Positions 41,701 through 52,604 of a stretch of 64,000 nucleotides of DNA are shown here, piece after piece (position 1 is the first letter of the stretch; the number at the start of each line of letters is the position of its first letter). The stretch covers positions 1,984,001-2,048,000 of the forward strand of contig JANHCV010000003.1 in the NCBI GenBank assembly GCA_025594325.1, given 5' to 3'. The position numbers and the translations under genes are program-made. Source of the DNA: Blastocladiella emersonii ATCC 22665. Its lineage: Eukaryota > Blastocladiomycota > Blastocladiomycetes > Blastocladiales > Blastocladiaceae. The notes below the pieces were generated by a model. The model ran no database searches. It was not told the DNA's origin and saw only the letters and a list, made by a program, of their open reading frames with translations.

Positions 41701-42576
41701 ATGGCGCGGGCTACGTGCTGTCGGTCGGCCAGACGGCGTACTCGACCATCAAGGACACCACCGCCGCCGCGGCGCTGCCCAAGGCCGTGTTCGGCCAGGT
41801 CACGGCCGTCGGCCACCAGCACCTCGTCAACACGCTCGCGCAGGCCGCCGACCTCCCGGCGCCCCGCGAGCTCGCCGCCCCGCACCTGTCGGTCGCGCCG
41901 GCCCACGACGGAACGAGTCTCCGCGTCTTCTCGGTCGCCCCGGGCGCGCCCATCAAGTCGCTCGTGCACCCGACGTGGCTCGACGCGCACGACGACAACG
42001 TCGTGTTCTTTGACGTCGCCGGCGCGAGTCTCCTGGTCTGGATCGGGCGGCTCGTCTCGGACCAGGCGTTCCTGGTTACGGTGTTCAAGCTGGCCAAGGT
42101 ACGTCTTCTGTCCCACTCGCGTGTGACACAGAACTGACCAAATATCGTTGCAGGATTACAACCCGTCCCTCCCCGCCGACCGCATCTTCGTCTCCAAGGC
42201 GGCCGCGCTGCCCAACTACCTCAAAGTCCTCCTTCCCGGCGCGGCCTCGTTCGACTCGCTGCGCGGGACGGCCGCGGTCCCCGTGCACGACGTGGCGACG
42301 CTGGCCGACTTCACGCACCAGTCCAAGGCCAAGACGTACACGGTCGAGCAGCTCAAGAAGCGCGACGTGCCGGGCATCGACACGACGCACCTCGAGACGT
42401 ACCTCAGCGACGCGGATTTCGTGGCCACGTTCGGCATGCCGCGCGACGCGTTCGGCGCGCTGCCCAAGTGGAAGCAGCAGGATCTCAAGAAGAAGGGTAC
42501 GCGGTGGTCGGAGCGATGGCCATGGACGACGGCGCGGTTGCTGACTCTTGTCGAACGTGTAGCGGGTCTCTTCTGA
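38794..42576 (+). CDS. Gelsolin-repeat/villin-headpiece actin-binding protein, 1180 aa
   Basis: Five exons: 38794-39465, 39524-41614, 41676-42098, 42154-42496 and 42563-42576. The first 430 residues are disordered and Ser/Pro/Arg-rich, with a charged coiled segment ([21 protein letters not shown]) across intron 1. From about residue 450 there are gelsolin-like repeats ([64 protein letters not shown]). The end is a villin headpiece: [36 protein letters not shown]-type, here split so that the last four residues AGLF come from a 14-nt final exon. The headpiece binds F-actin; gelsolin repeats bind, cap or bundle it. Villin-type proteins are well known from animals, plants and amoebae and rare in fungi. 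Confidence 0.87.
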
Positions 42577-42654
42577 TCTGGACGGTCCAGTTCTATCCTA
42601 TGTCAGTTGTGCTTGCCAATCGATTATATCAAGTTGTCTTTAGCCTCCCCCTCT

Positions 42655-45600
42655 CTACACGGCCGCCGCTCGTTCGCCCACAGCGCTCGCCGCGCCGCCA
42701 CGGTTACTCATGGCCGTGGACGCGAGGCTGCGCTTCTCAGCGAGCTTGCCCGCAATCGACGAGCTCAGGATGGCCGTCATCAGTTCGCGCGACGGCGGGT
42801 CCGTCGAGTTGATCTCGAGCGCGGCCTCGAGGCACTCGGTCGCTGCCTTGCTCCGGCCCTTGCGGTGCAGAGCCATGGCGCACGAGCTACGACGATGGTC
42901 ACGCTGGTGAGAAACGCGAGGGGTAAGAGGGTGGACCAGGCGTACCGAAGCAGCGGGACATGACGGCACCCGAGGTGCAGCACGTAGCTGACGGCCTGCT
43001 CGCCCTCGAGGATGCGGTCGTGGCGGAGGTGGAGGAGCGCGAGCGCGGCCCAGCCGGTCGATTCGCGCGGCGCGGATGCCGTCGCGTGCTACAACCACGA
43101 TGGTCAGAGTACGTCGCACTGCGACGGAAGCCAAAAGCGTACACAGAAACTCGCCTCGGCCTCCTCCATCTGCCCGAGCGCCATACACGCGAGCCCGACG
43201 CCGGCCCACGCCTCGGACTTCACGTACAGCTCGCGCGCGGCGCGTATCTGGTCGGCGTCTTTCGCGGGCGACCCCCAGTCGTTCCCGTCCTCGAGCGCCT
43301 CGACGAAGTAGATCTCGCCGAGCCGCGTGCCGACAACGCGGTCGGCCGAGTCCGGGTGGAACGCGAGGAGCGACTCGTACGCGGCCTTGGCCTGCGCGGG
43401 TTTCCCGAACTGGCGGTGCAGGTGGCCGAGCCGCGCCCAGACCGCCGCGTCGTCGAGCTGCCGCTGCAGAGCCGTTTTCAGGCACGCCTCGGCGACATCA
43501 TGCCGGCGCATCTGCGCGTACAGCGTGGCGCGGAGCATGAGCGCGGCGGTCGGCGCGACGCCGCCGCGCTGGACGAGGTCGTACCCGAGCAGCCGCTCGG
43601 CGAGCGCGGCGCACCCGAGCCCGACACACGTCTCGGCGGCCCGCAGGAACATGTCGGCGTCGCCCGCGCGCGCCGCCTCGGCCTGGCAGCTGTCGGCGCG
43701 GTCGTCGTCGCCGACCACGGCGTAGTGCGCGGCCATCAGCGCGAGCAGCGTCGACCCCATGGCCCCCGAGTCCGCCGGGTGCGTCCGCATCGCGCTCATC
43801 AGGCACGTCTCGGCGAGCGCGTGCTCGCGCTCGTTGGACCCGGCGCTCGCCAGCACGCCGAGCGCGATGAGCGCCGGCACGTGCGACGGGTGCCGGCCCA
43901 GGATCTGCTGCAGCAGCGCCTTGGCCCGGTCCGCGTCGCCCGAGCGCGCCAGGCTCGCGGCGAGTGCGTACTGCGCCTGCAGGTTGTCGGGCTCGCGCAC
44001 CATGCGCTCCGTCAGCCACCGGTGCGCGCCCGCAAAGTCGAGGTCGGCCTCGCACGCCTCGGCGAGCTGGACGAGCTCGGCGTCCGACGCCGTGGCCGTG
44101 GCCATGGGCGAGGTCGACGCCGTCGCGCCGGCGCTGCCTGCAGACGAGTCGATGGGGTGGATCCGGTACCACTTGGCGAGCTCGGCGTTGAGCGTGTCGA
44201 CGAGCTGCACGTAGACCTGCGCCATGAGCGCCATGCGCTGCGCCGGGTCGTCGAAGAAGTGGCGGTACTGCTCGCGCAGCAGCTGCACCACGGCCACCTT
44301 GAGCCGCTCGTGCATCTTGTGGTACAGGCCCGACAGCTGGACGTGGCGGAGAAAGTCGGCGCGCGAGGTCGTACCGGAGCCCGCTGCGCCGGCATCGTTG
44401 GATTGCTGCACGCGTACGAGGCCAGCACCACCGGTGCGCGCCTGCGCGAGGACATCGTGCGACCCGCCGCCGGTCGCGCCGGGCCCGCTCGCCGGCCGCG
44501 CGCTGACGGCGTGGAACTCGTGGGCGAGGTCGCGGATCAGCTGCTGCACGACGGCGCGGTACTCGGACTGGGCAATGGCGACGCGTTTGGTGTAGATCTG
44601 CTGCGGCGGGAGCGCGCGGCGCGGGATGAAGTCGAAGATGCTGCGGTTGCTGATCGTCAGCCGCTTCTTGTCGAGCAGCGGGCGGTGCAGCTTGACGGCC
44701 ATGGTGAGCTTGGCCTCGCACGACTTGTACTGGGTGATGCGCGCCTTGAGCTGGACCAGGCTCGCGTCCTTTTCGTCCACCTCGACGTTGGTCACGGCTC
44801 CCGACACGGTCGCCTCGACGGCCTCGGGCAGCATCAGCATGCTCAGGTCCAGCGTCGTGCGCCCGCGGTACCGCGACGCCAGCGGGTCCGTCACCCCCGC
44901 GTACTTGGCCTGCGGGACGCGGCACAGCTCCACGTCGAACGGCGTCTTGGACAGGATCCGCTCGCGCAGCTTCTTGAGCGCCACCGAGCTCAGCAGCGTG
45001 CGGAACGGCTGCTGCCACTGCACCTTCTTGGTGCAGCTCGGCCCGCCCGCGGAAGCCGCCGGGTCGGCGGTGGAGGAGGCGGCCGCGGGCGTGTTGGCCA
45101 CGAGGCAGCCGAGCGGGACCTGGAACGGCCGGTCCTGCTGCGCATCGAGCGGGAGCGTCATGGACAGCGTGTAGTTGAACAGGTCTACACTCGGCGATGC
45201 GGGTCAGCGCTCTTCGCGCAGCGACCACCGCGTAAACGACGTACTCGAGTTGGGATCCTTCTCGTTAACCTCCTTCGGGTTCCACTCGTCGGGGACAGGC
45301 GCGAGCTCGACGGGGCAGAACTGGACAATGTTGGCCGTCTCGAGCTCGGCCCACGGCACGAGCGGGCGGTTGACCGAGACCTCGATGGTGACGGCGGGCT
45401 TGACCTGCTGGTCCTCGGACGGGCCGAGCAACTTCGGGTTCTGGTACTCGATCGGGATCGTCACGGTGCCGCCCATGTTGCGCGTCGCGGCGGCCGCCGG
45501 GTCGTCCTCGGCGAGCTCCTTGACGGAGAGGAGCAGGTCCGACAGACTCGCCTCGCCCGAGCCCAGGACCGCCGTCTTGTCCTTGGGCAGCACCTCGAAC

Positions 45601-46000
45601 ACGGACACGCTCAGGCGGTAGTTGAGCACCGTGTCGATCAGGCCCTCGGTCACGGGCAGCTCAAGCTTGTGCGTGTGGTTGTACGCCGGGTTCGGCGTGT
45701 CGGGAACCGGCGGAGACTAGACGGGCGCCTTCGTTAGATGGGGAGCACGCGGGGATGTGCGACGAACGTACGTCGTTCTCGCCAAAGTCGGCAAACTGGA
45801 CGCGGACGAACGTCGACACCTTCTCGCCCTTGGACCCGCGCAGGTTGACTGCATCCTTGACCAGGATCTACGTGACAGGGCGATGAGTTCGGCTCGTGTG
45901 CATCGTTCTCGCTCGCACCCACCGAGAGCGCGAATGGGTCAACCGCGGCGACTTGGTCGGCCGAAGCCGATGCAGCGGCGGGTGCTGTTCCGGGCGTCAT
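42655..46000 (-). CDS. CFAP70: Cilia- and flagella-associated protein 70 (axonemal TPR protein), 1020 aa
   Basis: Six exons: 46000-45923, 45867-45772, 45716-45245, 45184-43143, 43088-42946 and 42886-42655. The amino end is a C2-like domain (ILVKDAVNLRGSKGEKVSTF, FVRVQFADFGEND, FEVLPKDKTAVLGSGEASL), as in animal CFAP70. The middle has SEYRAVVQQLIRDLAHEF and MALMAQVYVQLVDTLN, and from about residue 590 tetratricopeptide repeats run to the end, including KAAYESLLAFHPDSADR and TGWAALALLHLRHDRILEGE. CFAP70 belongs to the axoneme near the outer dynein arm and tunes ciliary beating. Its presence implies a flagellated stage. Each junction restores repeat register, so the gene model is strong. Confidence 0.88.
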
Positions 46001-46240
46001 GGCTTCATGGGTTTGCGTGGGTATGCTTTGCAGTGAGAGAGTGCGCGAAGGCCGGGCGATCTCTCACGAGCCCCGAAAACACGTGCCGCGACGCGTCTCG
46101 CGGAACGGCAACGTGACCGCGTACGGGTCACTTGATTTCGCGTCGCGTCTCTTCTTCCCTTCCCTTCTCGCTGTGCCACAGCCACACGGGGAGCGTAACT
46201 AATGAAGTGTACACATGTAGATCAATCTCCCTCGCAGCCT

Positions 46241-47254
46241 TCAGAACATGCGCTGCTTCTTGTTCTTGGCGGCCTTGGCCGTGAGCGGCTTCCCGCTCCG
46301 GTTCGCGCTGCCGGTGCGGCGGGTGAAGTCAAACGCGGGGCGGCCGGTCAGGCCGTGGGACAGGTTGGTGGAGACGGGCACGCGCCGCTTTTTGCTCGAC
46401 AGGGCGCGCTGCGCGAATGCCATGGCCGTCGCGGACGGTGCTGGTGGCGCGCGCTTCTGGTCCAGGGCGACCACCTTGACCACTTCGTCGCTACACGCGG
46501 GGAGAAGGGGGGCGAGTGTGAGACCGCGCGTCGGAGGGGTGGTGAGAGGGGGTGAAAAGCGTACCGCGTAGCCATCACCTCGTCGCTGCTCATATCCTCG
46601 TCGTCGTCGCCGTACATGTCGGCGAGCTCGCCGGCCAGGCCAGAGTAGTCGAACTCGTCGTCGTCCGAGTCGAACGTGGTCAGGTTGGCCTTGCGCTTGA
46701 GCGGGTTGGTCGAGCTACATAACGCAGACGCACGCGTCAGATCGACCGGTGCGCGCGTTCGACGCGAAGAACGTACGCGTCCTCGTCGTCACTGTCCTCG
46801 TCGCTCTCCTCGTCCTCGCGCTCGGCAAGCGCCTGCACGAGGGACGCGGGGAGGGCGTCCTCGTCCTCGTCATCCGACCCCGCCTCCTGCTCCTCGTCCT
46901 CGTCATCGCTCGCACCGGACGCAGCATCCTCTTCCTGGGCTTCCTCGGCATCAGAACCGTCATCGGACGCGGGAGCAGCAGCCGGGGCGAGCTTGCCCTT
47001 GGCGCTGCCCGAGGCCTTGGCCTTCTGCTCCTTGAGGGCCTTGTCGCGGGCGCGGTTCTTTTCCCGCTTGGCCTCCTGGATCCTATGGGCCGCGGTGTGA
47101 GCCACCACCGTGCTATCGAATAACAGGAAGCGCCCACTTACTTCTTCTCCACGTCGCGCTGGGCCTTAATGCGCTGCTGCGAGGCGGCCTTGGCCGTGGA
47201 CAGGCCGACGGCCTCGGGGGCCTCGTCGTCGGAGCTCGACAGGTAGGGATCCAT
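46241..47254 (-). CDS. Acidic/basic nucleolar-type protein (possible Bud21/Utp16-like), 272 aa
   Basis: Exons 47254-47142, 47082-46777, 46714-46565 and 46490-46241. It opens MDPYLSSSDDEAPEA, followed by a basic helix crossing intron 1 (KIQEAKREKNRARDKALKEQ). A long acidic tract (SDDEDEEQEAGSDDEDED) is followed by TNPLKRKANLTTFDSDDDEFDYSGLAGELADMY-type alternating segments. The C terminus is basic (KSSKKRR-like runs, TAKAAKNKKQRMF). Alternating acidic and basic blocks are typical of ribosome-biogenesis factors. The KIQEAKRE helix resembles the Utp16/Bud21 region, but this is a weak hint. Intron 1 is the one clear GTAAGT donor in this window. Confidence 0.55.
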
Positions 47255-47553
47255 TGCAGTGTGTGTGGCGCTTGTTGACGTCAAGATCGCGTCGTCACGG
47301 TCGCGGAATCGGTGTGGCGCCAGTCGCGTCGACGACGGCGGGAGAAGTGCGATTTGATGTCACATGACGCCGGGTGACCCGTCTCCAGGCCGAACGCTGA
47401 AACGTCTCGCGTCGCGACGCGACTCCTTAGTGTTGGCGCTGAGGAGTTGAGGCAGTGCGATAAGAAATGATACTGATGCATTGAGAAACATGAACCCCGG
47501 AGACCCCTCTCACACGCGGGCCTCCCACTCACAAACTCGGTCACAGCTCACAG

Positions 47554-48518
47554 CTACAGCTCGGCAGTGGTGGTCTCGGTGTAGTGGCTGCGTACCCACT
47601 GCTCGGCCTCCATGACGGGCGGGTGAGGGAGCCCGCGCGGCACGTCGCTGATGTCCTGGACCTCCTCGAGCAGGGCGGCGTCAATCGTCTCGTTGCCCGT
47701 CGTCGACCGGTCATGATGGTGGTGATGATGGTGGTGCGACGCCGACGTCGGCCGCGCAATCGGCGTGCCGTACCGCTCGAACCCGGCACCCGAGTCGGCG
47801 TGGCGCACCGAGACCATGGCCTCCTCGCCCGGGATCAGCGTGGTGGCGGCCGACGACGCGGCGCCCCCGCCCTCGGTCGTGGTCTGCGTCACCGTGATGG
47901 TCGTCGACGACAGGTGCTCCATGTCGAGCGCCTCGCCGGCGTGCGCGCCCGCCTGGTGGATCGACGTCGCGTGCGGCATGTGCGGCTCGCGCGGCGGCAC
48001 GACTTCGTGCGCCACGTCGGCCGCGTGCGGGATGTGGTGGTGCGGGTGCGCGAAGGCCGGGTTGGTCTCCCAGCTCGGGCGGTCAAACTAGGTCGCGGGG
48101 AGGGGGAACGAGCGGTCAGCCGACGTCGGGTCGGTAGCGCGAGAGAGCGAGGCATGCGTACCTCGTACAGGTGGTGCGTCGGGCGGCCGAACAGCGTGCG
48201 GTGGGCCTTGGACGGCACGTAGCGCAGGTGGTGCGTCTCGGCGATGACGTGGTCGTCCTGCATCGGGCTACGCACAGGCACGGTGCGCGGAGCGCGAGTG
48301 TCAGCGCGCACCGTCACGTTCGCGAACCGCGTCAACGCGTACTCGGGCAGGCCCTCGGGGAAGCGGTGCGGGACCGGCGTGATCATGTCGCCGCCGGCGT
48401 GATGCGGTTCGTGATGATGGTGGCGGCCCGAGTGCGTGGTCGTGGTCGCGGCGGCGGCGGCCGCGCGCTCGCGCTCCTTGGTCTTGGAGCGGCCGAACGA
48501 GCCCGGGAAGTGATGCAT
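47554..48518 (-). CDS. Histidine-rich protein of unknown function, 296 aa
   Basis: Exons 48518-48162 and 48087-47554. It has several His clusters: HHHHEPHH near 36, ETHHLRYV, HPHHHIPH near 130, and a run of eight His near 235. Other parts are Thr/Ser/Glu-rich (STTITVTQTTTEGG). The only ordered-looking stretch is about 85-135 (HRTLFGRPTHHLYEFDRPSWETNPAFAHP), which crosses the intron in frame. The runs could bind zinc, copper or nickel, but there is no recognisable family. A TATA box lies 80 bp upstream. Confidence 0.6.
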
Positions 48519-49037
48519 GGTGGTGGTGGTCGCGGTGGTGCGTGTAGGCGACGCAGCGGAGCGAGGGCAAGAGGGGCGGCAGAGGGCGCGCCAGAGCTTT
48601 ATACGCGTGCCCGAGCGGGAAGGTGCGCCTCTAAGCCGATCGCGGCCGAACCCGTACGGTGCGCAGCGTGGCCGCGCCGCGGGCGGTGATGGCCGCGAGA
48701 CCCCGTGCGCGGTGTGGCCGGATCGGGGCGGGGTGGCAGGGCGTGGGCGCACGCGGTCACGCGGTCACGCGTTTGAGCGACGCGTCTCGCACTTTTGCCC
48801 GCCAAGCGTGCGAGACACGCGATGCCTGGGCGACTAGGACAATACACGCTGCGTGATGATGGAGCCAACCATGATAATCAAGTGTTCCCACCTGCTGCAA
48901 CCGCTCAACCTGCATGGATCCTCCTCCGTGTCCCCCACGGCCGAGCACCGACGCCGCCACTCGCTGCTGCCGCTTCGAGCGATCCTGACGCGGACAGGAG
49001 ACCAACCTCTTTGTCCACCGACACCGACATCGTCACC
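48519..49037. other. Divergent promoter between His-rich and disordered-protein genes
   Basis: A 519-bp spacer holding a minus-strand TATA box (48597-48603) and two ACGCGT sites (48767-48772 and 48780-48785) flanked by tandem GCGGTCAC units (near 48753-48769). I see no gene. Confidence 0.5.
48597..48603 (-). promoter_or_regulatory. TATA box of the His-rich gene
   Basis: On the minus strand this reads TATAAAG preceded by GCG, about 80 bp upstream of the ATG at 48518, in a GC-rich context. Confidence 0.5.
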
Positions 49038-51438
49038 ATGCACACCGTCGTCGTCGCTCGCGCCCCACCACCACCCGCCTCGCGGCCGCTCCTCCCGACC
49101 TCAGCCCCGCTCCCGCCCTCGCCGCACCGGCCGCACCTGCCCGCCATCGCCATGGAGCTGCACCCGACGATCCTGCGGCCTGCGCTCGGCGCCGACCACG
49201 TGCACCGCGTCGAGGCTGCGTCGTCGCGCCTCCCCGTCCCGCTCGCCCAGGCCATGCGCGCACGCCTGCCCGACCTGACCGCCGCCGACCTGTCGTCGCG
49301 CAGCCTGCGCCGGCGGGGCCGTGGCGGCGACGGGAGCGTTGACTTTCTCGGGATCTGCCAGTCGTCGTCGTCGCTCCCGCCGCCCGCCGCCGCGGCCACA
49401 GACCTGCGCGGCGTCACCGAATACGTCCAGCTGCCGTCGCTCATCCCCGTCACCCAGCCGAGCGCGCTGGCGATGGCAAGGCTTCGGCTCGGTTACCAGT
49501 CGCGGTCCGTCGCGGCCCCGGAGGCGGGCACGACGGCACCGGTCTCGCGGCGGAAACGCAGACGGTCGCGCCCGCCCCCGACGCAGCAGCCGAAACCGAC
49601 GGTGGCCGACTCGGCAGCGGTGGCCGCCGAGGCCGAGGTCAGCGAGGTACAGCCGGCATCGGCGGGCGACGTCACGGCCGCGCTGCGCGAGGTCCTCCCG
49701 CTCGACAGCGGGCCCGACGCGGCGCCCGACCCGCCGCGCGCTGACGATCCCGCTGCCGACGCACCACCACCGTCCGGCCCGTCCACGGCCTCGGTCGTCC
49801 CCGTCCCTGGTCTACCCCGCCCGACGTCGGCCTCCGCGTCGCGCCTGCTCGGCACCTCGCAGTCCAAACTCGCCGCCGTCGCCGGCAGCTCGCGGCCATC
49901 GAGCGGTGCGGCCCGCCCGGTCCCGCTCAGCCGGCCCGTCTCGGCACGGCACATCCCGCCCGCCGTCATGGCCGTGGCAGGCTCCGCGTCGCACCTCCAG
50001 TCGCGCCCGCAGAGCGGGTCGGTCCTGCGCCAGGTCTCGACTGCCGCGGCCGATGTCGATGTGCTGCCGGTGCCTGTGGGCGAGGAGTCCATCGTTGCGG
50101 CGGTGCCCTCGCCCTCACCGCCGCCACCTCCGCCGCAGGTGGCATCCCCGCCGCTGCAAGCGCCCAAGACGCTCAGCGTGTACAACGTCCTGACGAACCA
50201 CGGGTGGCAGAAGAAGCGTACGCTCCCCACACCCACCTCCTCCTTTCCCTTGCCTTTACAACTAACCCTCTCCCGACGTAGTCCTGACCCAACCCCCCTC
50301 CGCGCCCGCGCCCGGCATCGCCGTCGAAGCGACGAGCGTGCGCGTGCTGCAGGAGATGGCCAACGGCGGCCTGTCTGGCCCGAACCTGCCCGCCATGGTC
50401 CCGCTCCCGCTCTCGCGCGCGACGCGCCAGCGGTACACGGCGCCCGCCGACACGCCCTCGCTGCGCGCCGCGTACCGCGCGGCGGCGCGCGGGCAGCCGA
50501 GCGGGATGATCGGGCCCGCGGCTTCCGCTGACCCTGACCCCCTACCAACGCCGCCGAACCCGGCCCCGCGCTCCTTCACGATCCCCGTCGCCCGCGCCCC
50601 GCACGCGCGCCCGCACGAGCTGCCGGCCCCCGGCGACTCGCCCGTCCCGCTCCCCGGGACCCGCCCGCAGCGCGTCCGCGCGCTCCGCATGCACCACTCG
50701 GCGCTCGTCGCGGCGACGCTCCAGCCGGCAGTCAATGTCGGCGCGCCAACGGGGGCGGCGGCCGCGGCAGCGGCGAGGGTGCGCGACTTTCACGGCGTCC
50801 CGCTCGTCGTTAACGCGATCAATGCGCGGCTCGTGTGGGAGTCGATCGGACAGCGCGAGGGGATGGTGCTCGCGGTGCCGCCGGGCGAGATGGCGGCGGC
50901 GGAGGGCGCGGTGGAGCGAGGCGAGGCCGTGGAAGAGAGGGAGCGGCCGCTCGCGCTCCCGGCCGAGGTGGCGGCCAGCGACCCGAGCCTGGTCCCGGCC
51001 ACGGTGGCCGTGTTCGCGGTGCCCGCGATGGCCATGGGCGCGCAGGCTGCGGCGGCGACGGGCGCAGGGACGCGGTCCAGGACATCATCAACACAGCACC
51101 ACCCTCCCGCGCCGCACCACCATGACCACGACGTCGAGGTCCCGCACCGCGACGACACGCCCACACCACCACCCCCGGCCGCCGCCCCCTCGCCAACGGG
51201 CGCCGCCGACGAGGACGGCGAAGTGAACCTGCACGAGGTGCACTTTGGCCCGGTCCCGCCGGCCTCGACACCGGCAGCCGCTTCGCGCGTGGCCACGGCC
51301 GCCGCCGCTGGGGCCGCGTCTCGCATCGCGTCGTCGTCGGTGAGCCGGCCGGTCACGCGGCAGCGGGCCATGGTGGGTTCCGCGCTCGCGGCGGCGGCGG
51401 CGGGGTCGCGGCCGAGTTCGAGGCAGCAGCCGCAGTAG
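49038..51438 (+). CDS. Large disordered Pro/Ala/Ser-rich protein, unknown, 778 aa
   Basis: Exons 49038-50217 and 50282-51438. Nearly all of it is low complexity, with RRKRRRSR near 170 and Pro runs. Possibly ordered patches are ELHPTILRPALGADHVHRVE (about 35-55), TLSVYNVLTNHGWQKK at the intron, and FHGVPLVVNAINARLVWESI (about 570). I start at the ATG at 49038; earlier codons in the frame look like leader. There is no family assignment. Consistent GC-ending codons and a clean in-frame intron support it as a real gene. Confidence 0.6.
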
Positions 51439-51666
51439 ACGGAGATGTAAGAATGGAAAGTACATAATGAAATATCGAGGCAGCATCGGCGGCGGCGGGC
51501 CGGCGGGCGGGGCGGGTGATGGTGGTGGAGGGCAGAGATTTACACAAGAGGAAGGTCGGCACCGACCCACGGCGTGCGCGCGCGCGTGCTGCGTGAGGTA
51601 CAAGAGAAAGACACCCTAGGAGAGACGAACGAGAGAAGCGGCAAAGAGATAAGGAAGGGAGAGGAA
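51439..51666. other. Convergent 3' spacer
   Basis: A 228-bp spacer between the disordered-protein gene and the synaptobrevin gene. It contains AT-richer 3' flank sequence and a long GAGAGA-type purine stretch. No gene is seen. Confidence 0.5.
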
Positions 51667-52104
51667 TCAGGGCTTGGCCTGCTCGGAGCTGCTGCCGCCC
51701 GTGACGAGCGGAACTAGATGGTGATGATGGCGCGCGTGATGCGTGAGCGTGTGCGGAACACCCGTAGCGAGCTAAGCGAACATACGGATGATGGCGAGCA
51801 GGACGGCAATGACGACGAGGGCGATGATGATCTTGAGCTTCATGTTCTTCCACCACATCTGCTTGCGGACCTTGGTGGCGCCGCGGCGGAACTGGCCGGC
51901 CGAGTGGTTGAGGTCCTCGGTCTTGTTCTGCAGCGTGTCGAGGCGCTCGCCGCGCTCCATGACCTTCTCGATGTTCTGCTGCATGATGCCGACCACCTCG
52001 TTGACCTGGTTCTGGATGGCCGACGTCTTGCCGTTGCCGGCCGCGCCGCCCTGCTGCTGCCCGCCCGCGGGGCTCGTGTTGCCGGCAAAGGGGACCGAGG
52101 ACAT
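51667..52104 (-). CDS. SNC1: Synaptobrevin/VAMP-type R-SNARE, 121 aa
   Basis: Exons 52104-51786 and 51713-51667. The SNARE motif (about 28-88) runs IQNQVNEVVGIMQQNIEKVMERGERLDTL-type with the zero-layer Arg in ERGERLD, then QFRRGATKVRKQMWWKNMK, and a membrane anchor (LKIIIALVVIAVLLAII). I favour splicing a GTATG...TAG intron (51785-51714) because it adds a conserved-looking luminal end LPLVTGG and a codon-biased tail. Unspliced, the frame stops after RMFA. It mediates fusion of secretory and endocytic vesicles at the plasma membrane. The SNARE call is firm; the last exon is likely but not certain. Confidence 0.88.
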
Positions 52105-52604
52105 GGTGGTGGTGGTGGCTGAAGGGGTTGATGGAAGCTACACGCGCGCGGCACGCTGCGTGTGAGCCAACGGCCTAGGGCGTGTGGGGTGCGATGGTTG
52201 CTGCAGCACGCCAAGGACGAGCGTCGCATGCGCCGAGCCTTGGCGCGCAGCAGCAGCAGCAACCGCAGAGTGCGCAAGAGGAGGGGACCGACCTCGCGAG
52301 GCGTCGAGTGCGTGGGAAGCGGGTGTGCGGCGAGGCGTTGCACACAGTCGGGCGGATGCTACGGCGTTATCCGAGGCGCGAGATACGTCGTAGTGGGTGC
52401 GTTGGCGGGAGCGCGGATGGGCGGCGGAAGGGACCGCCGTTCAAGAAGGGGAGCAGGAACGCCCAGCCCTGCCGCCCCTTCATCGCGTCACGCGCGCGCC
52501 ACCGCCGCTCCGCTGCGACCGCGCCCGCCCGCCCTCTCTCCTCCCCGCCCCCTCGCATTCGAGACAGACCACGCACTCGCCCTAAACGACTCGATGCACT
52601 CGCC
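52105..52604. other. Divergent promoter between SNARE and ankyrin/zinc-finger genes
   Basis: A 500-bp spacer. The frame of the next gene is open upstream but Arg-rich and without a plausible ATG context, so I treat it as leader. It includes a CAG-type triplet run near 52248-52262. No other gene is seen. Confidence 0.5.

Noticed and set aside
42960-45737. 925-aa plus-strand open frame opposite CFAP70
   Set aside because: Shadow frame rich in Arg/Val/Gly; CFAP70 on the minus strand has consistent TPR and C2-like motifs and clean introns.
48240-48330. A 44-nt intron inside exon 1 of the His-rich gene (GTGCG...TAG)
   Set aside because: Its removal would shift the frame and destroy the HHLYE segment that joins correctly to exon 2.
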